Source: Apium graveolens
Lineage: Eukaryota; Streptophyta; Magnoliopsida; Apiales; Apiaceae
Direction of reading: 5' to 3'
Assembly: GCF_009905375.1 (NCBI RefSeq)
Contig: NC_133650.1
Coordinates: forward strand, 150,022,125-150,086,124
DNA length: 64,000 bases
A program made the translations under genes and the position numbers. Numbering within the stretch: the first letter of the stretch is position 1; every line of letters starts with the position of its first letter. The notes under the pieces were generated by a model that saw only the letters and a program-made list of their open reading frames with translations, made no database searches and was not told where the DNA came from. Positions 21,133 to 32,559 of the stretch are shown here, piece by piece.

Positions 21133-22415
21133 CGCCTTTTTTTTGGGCGCGCCCTCAAGTTTTCGCACAGAAGATTTGTCTGGTGCAGAAGGGAAGAACA
21201 ACATAAAAAAGAAAGAGTTGGAAGTAAAGAAAAGTAAGTAAGGAACGCCCTTACTTGGATCTGTGTTGAACTGGATTCTGACTTTGGGAACATCATACAG
21301 ATAGAAAAAGTTCTTTTTCCATCCTTTCTCATGGCTGACTTTGCTTGAGGAGAAGCCCTTCTTGTTATGCTGTTTGTCTACCACCAGATAGTAGTAACCA
21401 TGATCATATTTTCTTAGACTGAAGAAGTGACTAACTTCCTCCATGGTGAGGGCATGGAATCCCAAGTCCATATACATGATGTATAGAGCTAAAAAAGCTT
21501 ATAACTGTTGGGGGATAGTTGGAGAGGGTCCAAGTCATATAGCTCAATCACATCCCTCAAGTAGGGATGTAGAGGCGCTCCAATACCTAAGGATACCAGC
21601 TTAGGACCGGTAACCATCCTTGGAATTCTGAAATTCCTACCATAGTTAAAAAGATGGGGGCGCATCGTGCTTAGAGGGCACACCCATATCCCTTCCATAT
21701 CATAATACTTCATTACCCATTCTAATTGTTCATCTGGACAATTATATGAAAGCCCCACACAAAATAGTTTCCCTTGTTCCTTTCTGAAATGTTTCTTCAC
21801 GGCCTCTATGCAAGCTTCATACTTGCTCCAGTCAAAATCTAATTCACTATCAGAAACTTCCCAGTGAATAAATGGAGTGGGTGAAAGTGCAGGGGAGGTA
21901 GAGAACTGAAGGGTATCCTCATTGAAAAAATTCATCTCATCACGAAGAGGTGATAAGTTCTCTTCAGGCGTGCCCTCTGAGTTAGGGGAAGTAGGCGCGC
22001 CCTGAGATGGACTAGAGGAAATCTCCTTATAAGAGAATTTGGATGGGCCTACGCCAACGTTGACCCCAATCATTGTGCTCCTATATCTGTCTGTGTTTAA
22101 AGACTCCAGCCAATCATCGTCATCAAATTCTATCTCAATAGGAGTAGGGGATCTTTCTTTCTGAACTAGCTTTTGTTTTCCATGACTCCGGGATAAAGGG
22201 ATGTTTTTCGTGGAGGAACTATTTGAAGAATTTTCCCTTAAGTTTCCTTTTTTGGAATCTTGAACAAGGCACGCCACCCGATTTAAGAACTCAGGAGTGT
22301 GGTGGGCATTTGGAGGCTGAGGTTTGAAATAACTATTAGGAGGGGAGTAAATTCCAAGGTTTGAGAAAAATTCCTTGAAAGGGTGAAAAGGAGAAGACGC
22401 GCCCTCGTCTTCCAG
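21133..22415 (-). pseudogene. Region B gene, middle exon, upstream half: gypsy-type transposase-like domain
   Basis: The minus strand is coding-like from a good 3' splice site (pyrimidine tract, then GATAG, ending at 22416) to the element A junction. It opens with an S/P-rich acidic region, then a block beginning HWEVSDSELDFDW, SYNCPDEQLEWVMKYY, MVTGPKLVSLGIGAPLHPYL, DLDPLQLSPNSYK, and after a frameshift DLGFHALTMEEVSHFFSL, GYYYLVVDK, KGWKKNFFYL. This order matches the plant 'putative gypsy type transposon' domain (PF04195 group). One base is missing in a T-run at about 21490 (six bases), so the frame breaks at the stop 21489-21491. No in-frame ATG is evident near the start, so the true first coding exon is not identified. 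Confidence 0.6.
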
Positions 22416-23823
22416 CTATCAAAAGAAAAGCAAAAAAATATTGAGGGCGCGTCCAATTCAGAAAAAGGGAATATGAAAAACAAATAGTGGAAGGCATGCC
22501 TTGAGAAGATAACATGCCCCCATTCAAAAGTTACGCATGTTGATTTAGGCTATAATAATTATCTTCAGAAGGCGCGCCCTGTGCCAAGAAGGCGCGCCCT
22601 AACAAGGATAAGACCCATATGCTCTATTATAAGGATTAAATGTTAAAGTATTAGAAGATTAATGGATAAGGCGCACCTTAACCGGGAATGTATGTCTAAA
22701 TCTTAGAATCTAAATACACTATTGATAATAAAGTTGGATGGCACACCCCAGATAAACGGGAAGACGCGCCCTAAGTTGTTGGCTCGCTTTAAGAAAATTT
22801 TACAATACGATACTGTGGATCTAAATTGGGAATGGAACAATAACGGTTGGAATTCTTAGAAACACAAATTTGGATTCATAACCCATTCATTATGGATCTA
22901 ACTTATAATATATACGGATATACATACACAAATATATACACCATTTTATATATATCAAGAACAGAAGATGAACAGACTTTAACTACATTTCATATATTTA
23001 AGATGATCTAGTCAATGAAACTTGAAAAGGAGAAAATTTTTATGTACCTTTTTAGTCGACGAAGAGACTGACTGGAAAAGGTTTGAGAAATGAAAACGGA
23101 GAAGGCTGATTCTGAGCAAAACACAGTCCCGCCGGTATGGTGGTTTTAGGAAGAAAAGGTAAAGTAAGAGAGAAAATAAAGTAAAAAGTAAAAAAGCTGA
23201 TTATGACTGGTATTTATAGGGGAAAGGGCACGTAATGAACCTTCAATCATGTCCATCACGTCGATCACGATTCCCGAGAAATAAGGGGAACCATTTTAAA
23301 ACCGTTCAAAATTATAAAGACGTGTCCTCACGAAGGCTCACCCTCCTTGGTTATTATGGAAATTTGAATTTTGAATAAGATAATGATGTGTTCCAAAGCG
23401 GGCCCTGTGGAAGGCGTGCCCTGTAGGAGAATATTAATGGTATATGAATTTATACAAATTCTGATAAAGGAATGTAAAATTTCCAATCCCATTTATACTA
23501 GCATATGGAATTTGGGGGTAGTTGTTATGCCTGAAATTTGGTATAAACCCTATTTGGGTCAAAATCATATAATGTGGTCAAAATGGAGATATAAATGCCT
23601 AAAATTAGGATTAACCAAGGTAAGTTACCTTTATGACAAGAGATTAGGCGCGCCCTTTAAATAAGGAAAGACGCGCCCTATATGTGAGATAAGTAAAATG
23701 TCGTTGATTGAATATAAGCCAGGGATATTAAAGGGCGAGCCCTCATGAGGAGGGGAAGGCGCACCCTCATAAGAAGATTTTAAGAAGATTCCTTGAGAAG
23801 ATGTTAGTTGTACGGTGTGCCCT
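21145..23823. repeat. Dispersed palindromic GGCGCGCC tag, right block of region B
   Basis: Exact GGCGCGCC at 21146-21153, 21994-22001, 22571-22578, 22591-22598 and 23647-23654. Near matches at about 21241, 21570, 21659, 21679, 21966, 22267, 22395, 22444, 22491, 22668, 22739, 22761, 23319, 23411, 23669, 23732, 23757 and 23812. They occur in the exon, the presumed intron and upstream of the presumed promoter. Together with the left block that makes ten exact copies, all in region B and none elsewhere in the 64 kb. Confidence 0.85.
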
Positions 23824-24127
23824 GAGTATGGCTTGATGAGATATTAGCTTGGTCGTTTGGATAGGTTTTATTGAGGATTCAAAGAAGATGGAGATGATTA
23901 TTACTAATGTATTTGCTACAGGTATTCTATTGAAGAACTCCTTCCTGCAATGCAACCATAGGAAGGTAGTGTCCGTGGTCAGAGACCTTCAGGGGTATGC
24001 CTGGATGGAAGGCCTCCTTCTTTAGTAAATTAGTGTCCTCATTAGGGATGTGGGGTAAATTCTGGTTTGTGCTTCGGGAGCTCTGTCTCTGTAGTCAATG
24101 GGTGTCCTCGTTGGGAGACTCTATTTG
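22416..24127 (-). other. Region B gene upstream part: presumed intron, leader exon and promoter side
   Basis: No long ORF of note. On the minus strand a TATA box CCTATAAATACC (about 23209-23220) is followed by a pyrimidine-rich stretch and a possible donor (AAAAAG/GTACAT, intron from 23047), giving an intron of about 630 bp to 22416. Splice sites are read by eye. From about 23824 to 24127 no tags are seen and the DNA is unassigned. Confidence 0.4.
23209..23220 (-). promoter_or_regulatory. Possible TATA box of the region B gene
   Basis: Minus-strand CCTATAAATACC about 160 bases before the presumed first splice donor. A consensus match only; no transcript evidence. Confidence 0.35.
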
Positions 24128-25287
24128 TATTATAACTCTTAACTAATTAGGAGTTATTTTGTATTATAATTAAGTCTCACTTAATTATTTAACAAATAAA
24201 TTTCATAATTAATATTAGTAAATTCGAATATCAATATTTATCTAATTAATTAAGTCATACTTAATAAATATTATAAATAATTTGAATTACTTTAATATTA
24301 ATTAAATCCAATTTAAATTAAATAATCCTTCAAGCATTCTTAGTGTGTGACCCTATAGGTTATTATTACGTTGGCACCAAATTTTAAATCTAATTTGAAA
24401 TCGTAAATAATGAGCGGCATCTAGTAATACATCATTGTTACCCAAGTAATAATAATTGAATCAGTGATCGATTTAACCTTTTGTGAATAATTTACAATGT
24501 AATATAATCCCTTGAACCAAATATTATAGATTAAACTAGAGCCATATAATGTGTCATCCTCATCATAGTTTAATCCAAGTTTCCTTGATCAATGAGTAGA
24601 CTATCATATCTTATCAACATTTGAGCATGGCCACGCATTTCATAGTCTATCTCACACAAGAGGCCAATAATATCACTCCTAAAATAGGAAGGTTAAATGC
24701 CATCTAGATCATTCATATTTCTCATACGATTCATAATATACCCAATGTCCACTTTTATCATTACCCGGTCAAGGATAACTTTTAATGGAATCAATGTAAA
24801 TTAATTCTCGTATAGAAATATAATGACTTCAGGTCTAAGGACCATTACATCATTATCATTGTGAGAATTACTTATGACACAACAGACATGTAGAATCTCA
24901 CATTGGGTCTGTCCAGCACCATGTACATATACATCTGCCTGTGTTTTTGACTTTAGTATCACTATACCTATGATCAATGAGATGTGATCATCAGTCAACA
25001 AACACACCAGTCTTAATGCATTATTATTGTCCCTTAATAATATTACTCAACTAGGGACCTTTAGGAATATTGATACTATTCTCATAATCTCATTTCTAAG
25101 TCACGTACTTAGAGATATAGAATTGCATATCATATTCTAAGGACATTTATTAATCTAACATTTATATCGCAGTAAATTAAGAATTAATAAATTTTAAATA
25201 GAATAATCGATAGAAAATAAACATTAATAATCCTAATGTCTTAAACTAAAACATCATAGTGTTGTCTCTAGGGCACAAACACTAACA
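24128..25287 (-). repeat. Element C 3' LTR, truncated
   Basis: Close match to about 31095-32280 of the right LTR, with scattered changes and small indels. The R/U5-side part including the TATA region is missing; similarity stops at about 24128. Confidence 0.85.
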
Positions 25288-25636
25288 ATCTCCCACTTGC
25301 ACTAGAGCCAATCACCCATGTACCTAATACTCATGGAACTAGTATGACCATCGTACTTCTGCTGCGACAAAGCCTTAGTCAGTGGGTCTGCAACACTATC
25401 ATTACTATGCACTTTACATTTATATCTCCATGATCATTAATCTCATTAATAAGGTGATATCGCCTAAGGACATGCCTAAACAGTCTCCTTGGTTGTTTCA
25501 AAAAATATCAATATATTCAGCATCCTTTATAGAATCATCAATGTTCTTGCTGTGAACTATTCCATCTAACATCACTTATATTTAGACAAAACATAAACCA
25601 GACATAGACACATAATCATCCTTGTCTATCCAGAAA
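25288..25636 (-). pseudogene. Element C RNase H end, strongly decayed and shortened
   Basis: After the PPT (minus AAGTGGGAGAT) short pieces of the normal Pol end can be matched to element E (GDWL, TKALSQQ-type) but most of RNase H is deleted or scrambled. No open frame. Confidence 0.6.
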
Positions 25637-27153
25637 TTAGGTTAAGAAACTAGTATCAGTATAACCCTTTACAACCGGTTCCCTATCTTCTCCATACACC
25701 AAAAATAAATCTTTAGTCCTCTTTAAGTACTTAAGAATATTCTTGAAAATTATCCAGTGGCCCTCACCTGGATTAGACTGGTATCTGCTCGTCATGCTCA
25801 AAGCATACAAAACATCAGGATAAATACATATCATTGTACACATTATAGATCCAATTGCTAAAGCAGATGGAGCTTTCTCAAACAGCCCTTATCATCTAAT
25901 GATTTAGGGGGCAATTATCTTTTGAGATCACTATCCCATGAGACATCAAAACATATCCTTTCTTTATCTCCTGCATCCTAAAATGATGCAATATTTAATC
26001 AATGTAAGTACTCCGACTAGGTCGATTAATCTCCTTGATCTATCTCTATAGATCTTGATCCCTAATATATATAGGTAGCATCACCTAAGTCCTTCATCGA
26101 GAAACTATTTCCCAACCAAGTCTTAACAGCCTGTAGAGAAGGTATGTCATTCCCTATTAGTAATATGTCATCTACATATAGTACTAGGAATGCCACGTGG
26201 CTCCAACTAACCTTCTTGTAAACACATGGTTCATCTTCATTTTGAATAAAGCCAAATTCTTTGACTGTTTCATCAAAACGACGATTCCATCTCCTTGAGG
26301 CTTGCTTCAATCCATAAATAGATCGAAGCAACTTATAGACCATCTTAGCAAACTTGGGATTAATAAAACCCTCAGGTTGTATCATGTATACATCCTCTTC
26401 AAGGCTCCCATTTAAGAAAGCGGTTTTGACATCCATTTGCCAAATCTCATAGTCGTAGTAAGCAGCTATTGCTAGCAAAATCCTGATGGACTTGACCATA
26501 ACAACTAGTGAAAAGGTCTCATCACAGTCTATACCATGAACTTGTTTGAAACCTTTTACCACTAGTCGTGCTTTATAGGTCTGTACCTTACCATCCATGT
26601 CAGTTTTCTTCTTGAAAACCCACTTGCACCCTATAGGTTTTACCCCTTCAGGTGGATCAACTAAAGTCCATACTTTATTTTGATACATGGATTCCATTTA
26701 GGATTTCATGGCCTCTAGCCATCTCTTGGAGTCTGGACTGTTCATAGCATCTTTGTAGGTAAGAGGCTCATCATTATCTATGAGCATTACATCATCATCT
26801 TGAGTCAAGAGAAATCCATAATATCTCTCTGGCTCATGACGAGCCCTATTAGATCTACGAACAACCTGTGTTTCCAGAGCAGGAACATCTTGATGTACTT
26901 CCTGCCCATTTTCCAACTCTGGTTCAATATTATTTTGTACAACTCGATCTTCATCGAGATCTATAGTCCTCCCACTAATTTTCTTTGAAAGAAACTCTCT
27001 TTCAAAAAATAGAGCGGTTCGAGCAACCAACACTTTGTTCTCGGTAGGATTATAGAAACTATACCCTTTAGTTTCTTCAGGATATCCCATAAAATAGCAT
27101 CTATCTAATTTTGGTCCATGCTTGTCAAAGGCTAAACATTTTATAAAGTGCAT
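25637..27153 (-). pseudogene. Element C reverse transcriptase, nearly continuous
   Basis: The minus frame from 27153 to 26062 is open over about 363 codons with a single stop (TAA at 26698-26700, a GAA codon in element E). It carries GYPEETKGYSFYNP, WTLVDPPEGVKPIGCKW, VKSIRILLAIAAYYDYEIW, MDVKTAFLNGSLEEDVYM, LLRSIYGLKQASRRWN and the catalytic LYVDDILLIGND. A stop at 26062 ends it; an RNase H piece (SRYQSNPGEGHW, LKYLKRTKDLFLVYG) reads at 25637-25843. Its integrity is striking compared with its gag. Confidence 0.88.
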
Positions 27154-28071
27154 ATGCAGCTGTTTCTAGAGCATAACCCTAGAAACTGAATGGAAGATCC
27201 GCTTGACTCATCATCGATCGCACTATGTCCAACAAGGTACGATTTCTCCTCTAAGAATCTCTATTCCATTGAGGTGTTCCAGAAAGAGTAAGTTATGATA
27301 CACTATCACACTCCTTCAAGAAACTCTTAAAATTGAGGTTTAAGTATTCTCCTCCACGATCTGATCATAAAACTTTTATACTTTTCCCTTGTTTTCTTTT
27401 CTACTTCGGCCTTATATTTTTTGAACATTTCAAAAGAATCGGATTGGTTCTTCATAAGAACCACATATCCATATCTACTGAAATCATTAGTAAATGTTAT
27501 GAAGTAGTATAAGCCCCCTTGCCATCATACGCATTCGACCACATACATCATTATGTATAAGTCATAATCGTTCGGTGGCCCTTTAACCTGATCAGGTAAA
27601 AGAAGCTTTAGTCATTTTGCCAATGATACAAAGTTCGCATCTTCCGTATGATTCAAAATCAAACTTATCCAAGTATTCATCTATATGTAACTCAGAAATG
27701 TGTTTCTCATTAATATGGCTTAACGACAATGCTAGAGGTAATGTTTGATTTGAGTGAACTTTGAACATATAAATTGTTAACTAATTGTGCAACATTATAA
27801 GTCTTATCATTGAAATAGAATAAACAACTATTGTTTATTTAATTAAAATGAAAACCTTTCTTGTCCTTACAAGAAATTGATTTAATGTATCCCCTAAAGG
27901 CAGGCACGTAATAACAATTTATCAAGTTCTCAATCTCGCCTATATGGGCAAAATTAGGTATCGAGTTCCTTCAACTAGAGCAACAACTTTTGCTCCAATT
28001 CTAACCCGATACCTGAAGCTTGACCATTGCTAGTCTTCTTCTTTAGATCTTCCAAACAAGCTCTCGACAAT
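27154..28071 (-). pseudogene. Element C protease and integrase, decayed
   Basis: The minus strand retains integrase-type phrases in several frames opposite about 27180-27720, matching the element E segments around SRYGYVHLLKNNSDSF, VLRSDHGGEYLSLEF and LADLPIIFWGYALE, but with many stops and small indels. The protease DTG block is not found and may be deleted near 27950-28050. Confidence 0.7.
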
Positions 28072-28856
28072 TTAACTTCCAATCATCCGGTTATTTCCAC
28101 AAGAATGACAATCATCTCCTTTAGCAACACCACTATCAGGCTTCAAAAGCCCTTTTGGATTGGACTTTGGTTTGGCACTGAATGAGATCAAATCTTCACC
28201 TTGCCTGTCCACTTTCCTTTCCCATTTGAATTCCATATGTACATCATCAATATGGACGTAATTCATGCCTTTACCGTGTTATTTTCAGCAGTTCTAAACA
28301 TGCTTAACAACTCACTGAGTGTTCTGTCTATCTCATTCCTTTTGTTTTTAACAAACTGAGAATAGAAGTTGTTCAAAGATTGTTTGATCAAATCAAGCCG
28401 AGTCTCTAGACTATTCTTGAAACCCAAAATATCAAGGTACATACACCTATCATCTTTAGAACATGTGGTCCAACTGGATATCATTCTCCCATTAATCCAA
28501 AGTATGGTGCCTTATTATTGTCAAATCTTTCTGACGAGCCTATCCTTCAAACATCCTTTGAAGGTGCTCAATCATATCATAAGCATCATTATGCTCTTGT
28601 TGCTTCTAAAGCTCAGCACTCGTAATTACAAGCATGAGACATGAAACATCAGTTGCATAATCAATTTGCTTCTGGTAAGCATTTTGTTCAGCACATGTTT
28701 CATTCTCAGCTAGAAGAAATAAGGGAGGGGTTTGAGTGACATCCTTGAACCTGAGGACAATCCTCAAGTTCTCGTGTCAATTGTGGAAATTATTTAATGT
28801 CAGCTTGTCCTTCTCAAGGACTATTACATAGAGAAGTTATTTGTGTTATTTGTCAT
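28072..28856 (-). pseudogene. gag: Element C gag, decayed
   Basis: Starts at an ATG at 28856 (MTNNTNNFSM, cf. element E). A stop follows almost immediately. Recognisable later pieces are LETRLDLIKQSLNNFYSQFVKNKRNEIDRTLSELLSMFRTAEN (28263-28484) and a zinc-knuckle half (CHSCG) at 28072-28266. The normal copia Gag spans about 280 codons. Confidence 0.75.
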
Positions 28857-30712
28857 TTGATATCTACAATATTAAAGTGCATAAAATGACTTAGTCTACA
28901 AGTGATCATTAAATTATGGTCAAGTGATTATTCATATATATATATATATTCACAATATATATCTCCCACTATTTTTATCAAATCAATAGCCCTAACTATT
29001 AATTCGGAAAAAATATCTTCTATATCCTTTTTAGTGAGCCAAGATCCATATTTCACCACGCGTTAGGTCAGCTTTTGCCTTTCTCCTAAAACATGATTAT
29101 TTAGGTAGACAACATTTGTCAATTATATCAACTATATAACTCTTGGATAGCTTGGTGGAACAACATTATAAATCTCGCCAAACTCTATGCCTCTAAGTTC
29201 ACAATCCTATTGTGATAACTTAGTTAAGTCAAACCCAATAGTCAAAAAGTATCAATATACTTCAACACATCTCCCACGATAGATAGGAGTACTTCGCTTT
29301 GGCGAACCTACTCCTGGTCGATCTAGGGGTTAACGCATTGGAATCATTGGAAGGCATCTGATCAACTTATTATTAACTTTGGGGTTTTGTTAATTTTAAA
29401 ACGATCATGATCCCATCATAAAGAGATTCCCAATTTTTCCTCAAATAAAATACTTCAAATCAATATTCTTCAATGGTTTGATTTCCAGATAGTGAGGGAA
29501 TCACAATGGTCTCGCTTAAAACCCACAACCTTACAAGTTCAAAGAACTCGCTTTTGACAAAATCGCCCCATGTTAGAAATAAAAAAATTTTGTATTTTAT
29601 TCCGTGTTTCATAAACACGAGAATCTCATAATCGTTTGTTAATTTTAAAATCTTGAGTCATTACAGATTTTATCTTGTTTAGAAAGCATGGCATGGGTGT
29701 CGTATCTAATACATACATCCTCAATCTAATTAAGCATGCATCTTTATAAACTACTCTACACATACATTCATCATATGCTCATATATATGCAAAGTGCAAT
29801 AAATCAACGTGGTTGGTTATGGATTTATCCTATGTGATCTTCATCAAGCTAATGACAAAGATCTAGGTCAATCTAAGGTGAAAAATAAATACAGGCTAAC
29901 TATTACATGTCTTATTTCTTGTATTGCTTCCTTGGATGGCCTCCATGTGAGATTACCCTTCCTTGATCTTCAAATCTTCATGTCTTCATGTACATTACAC
30001 GAATGAAAAATAAAAACTAATCTAATGTACTTATAATAAGAACTCGAGTTACATTCGATATTTAATAATTACAAGATCAAACGACATGCAAGCCGTATTT
30101 AGAAAACCAAAACCATTATCCTAAGGTCATAAGCCATAACCATCCACCATGCTCAATTAACACATAATAACATGTTAAAACACATAATATGATCTTAACA
30201 TATCATATCCATCATGATATAATCATAAAAACCAAATATAGCAAAAATCATAAAATTCGAAATTAAATCTGATCACATTAAATCGCAGATTACAGGGTCT
30301 AAACGACGTCAAACGCCTTACAGATAAGTCGATAATAGCTTTAGCTATTTGTTTTGTTCAGACGCTCGATTCCATATGAAATAGCATATTCGTTCGCCAA
30401 AATCGGACAACAGACCTAGATTTCAGCAAATCCGCTGCATCCAATTCAAAATCGTATCAAATACGATTCTTATAATAATAACAAACACAAAACATGTATA
30501 TATCGGTATATATACAAATTATATAATCATCATATGATTATACAACTCTAATGAATATCATATATTCAAAACATATATATACATACGCACTATATAAACA
30601 TAACAACATGTAAAACATATAAAATTGTATACATAACAGTCATGGAATATTGTATACATGTTATCATCATAAAACCAGTAAACACATAAATGAATTAAAC
30701 ACTTTTTGCAAG
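28857..30712 (-). other. Element C untranslated leader
   Basis: No gene. Its sequence parallels the element E leader (57686-59462), for example the stretch around 29270-29345. It includes a short (TA)n run at about 28935-28950. Confidence 0.65.
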
Positions 30713-30726
30713 TAGCTCTGATGCCA
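30713..30726 (-). other. Element C primer-binding site
   Basis: Minus TGGCATCAGAGCTA, an initiator tRNA-Met complement, one base from the LTR edge at 30728. Confidence 0.87.
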
Positions 30727-30727
30727 T

Positions 30728-32280
30728 TGATGGGTTTCGAGCACATAAACGCAACGGAAACAGTAATTAAAAATGTAAAAAAAAAAATTTTCGAAACCCA
30801 CCGCAGGATCCATGCAAAAGCATATATTTAATTCGTAGATCAGATTGTTTACCTTAAGAAGCTTTACCAATTGGTTGACTAATGGAGATCCAAAGCTTGT
30901 TCAATCACTACGCATCCCGCTCTCGCGATCTACGCTCTATCGGTATCCACACGAATGCTTGAACTCAAGGATTGGATGTGTACTAGCACAAACTCGTTTC
31001 TTCTCGCTCTCTCCATCTTCTCCCTTGGTGGCTAGGGTTTTAGTAAAAAACTTGCTTACAAAATCAGCCACACAAGAGATATTATATAGAGAGTATAAAA
31101 AAAAACAAATTATAACTCTTAGAGGAGTTATTATTAATTCGAAATTTCTATTTGTATTATAATTAAGTCTCACTTAATTATTTAACAAATAAATTTCATA
31201 ATTAATATTAGTAAATTCGAATATCCATATTTATCTAATTAATTAAGTCATACTTAATAAATATTATAAATAATTCGAATTACTTTAATATAATTTAAAT
31301 CCAATTTAAATTAAATAATCCTTCAAGCATTCTTAGTGTGTGACCCTATAGGTTTTTATTACGTTGGCAACAAATTTAAAATCTAATTTAAAATCGTAAA
31401 CAATGAGCGGCATATAGTAGTACATCATTGCTACCCAAGTAATAATAATTAAATCGGTGATCGATTAAACATTTTATGAATAATGTACAATGTAATATAA
31501 TCCCTTTAACCAAATATTATAGATTAAACTAGAGGCATGTAATGTGTCATCCTCATCATAGTTTAATCCAAGTTTCCTTGATCAATGAGTAGACTATCAT
31601 ATCATATCAACATTTGAGCGTGACCACGCATTTTATAATCTATCTCACACATGAGGCCAATAATATCACTCCTAAAATAGGAGGGTTAAATCCCATCTAG
31701 ATCATTCATATTTCTCATACGATTCATAATATACCCAATGTCCACTTTTATCATTACCCGGTCAAGGATAACTTTTAATGGAATCAATGTATATTAATTC
31801 TCGTATAGAAATATAATGACTTCCGGTCTAACGACCATTACATCATTATCACTGTGAGAATTACTTATGACACAACAGACATGTAGAATCTCACATTGGG
31901 TCTGTCCAGCACCATGTACATATACATCTTCCTGTGTTTTTGACTTTAGTATCACTATACCTATGATCAATGAGATGTGATCATCAGTCAACAAACACAC
32001 CAGTCTTAATGCATTATTATTGTCCCTTAATAATAATACTTGACTAGGGACCTTTATGAATATTGATACTATTCTCATAATCTCATTTCTAAGTCATGTA
32101 CTTAGAGATATAGAATTGCATATCATATTCCAAGGACATTTATTAGTCTAACATTTATATCGCAGTAAATTAAGAATTAATAAATTATAAATAGAATAAT
32201 CGATAGAACATAAACATTAATAATCCTAATGTCTTAAACTAAAACATCATAGTGTTGTCTCTAGGGCACAAACACTAACA
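30728..32280 (-). repeat. Element C 5' LTR
   Basis: 1553 bp; minus-strand start TGTTAGTGTTTGTGCC at 32280, and a TATA-like TATATAATATC at about 31077-31089. About the same length as the element E LTR (1560 bp without its insertion). Confidence 0.88.
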
Positions 32281-32283
32281 CAA

Positions 32284-32375
32284 ACACCGTTCATACTTCC
32301 CGATGAACACTGTTCATACTTTCCGACGAACACTGTTCATAAAATCCGATGATTATTGTTCATGTTTTTCGTCGA
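32284..32375 (+). repeat. 23-bp tandem repeat, four copies
   Basis: Units at 32284, 32307, 32330 and 32353, consensus near ACACTGTTCATACTTTCCGACGA. It directly abuts the element C LTR. The stretch after it (to about 32560) has no recognisable content. Confidence 0.85.
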
Positions 32376-32559
32376 AGAACCACCGTCACAGATTTTTTTC
32401 CAGCTACGAACCTCAAACTTTGTTTCTCCAAAATTCCTCCGTCAACACATATGAAAAAATTAAGCAAAAAAATGAGCATTCAAAAAAATGAACCGCTCTT
32501 GTAGAGGGTGTGAACATCGACACATACCGATGATTCAGTCTCCTTTAGGAGGCGCAAAT

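Larger units (their letters stand above)
24128..32280 (-). mobile_element. Element C: Ty1/copia retrotransposon, minus strand, one LTR truncated
   Basis: The right LTR is complete (30728-32280, 1553 bp); the left LTR (about 24128-25287) lacks the part equal to the first 400 bp or so of the right one. PBS at 30713-30726, PPT at about 25288-25302. Gag and Pol fragments read on the minus strand in copia order. It belongs to the same family as element E at 54444: the stretch NPTENKV.VART and neighbouring residues are nearly identical. No TSD can be checked because of the truncation. Confidence 0.88.

Noticed and set aside
30845..31162. 105-codon plus ORF
   Set aside because: Lies within the element C LTR, antisense to it, and is not conserved in the element E LTR.
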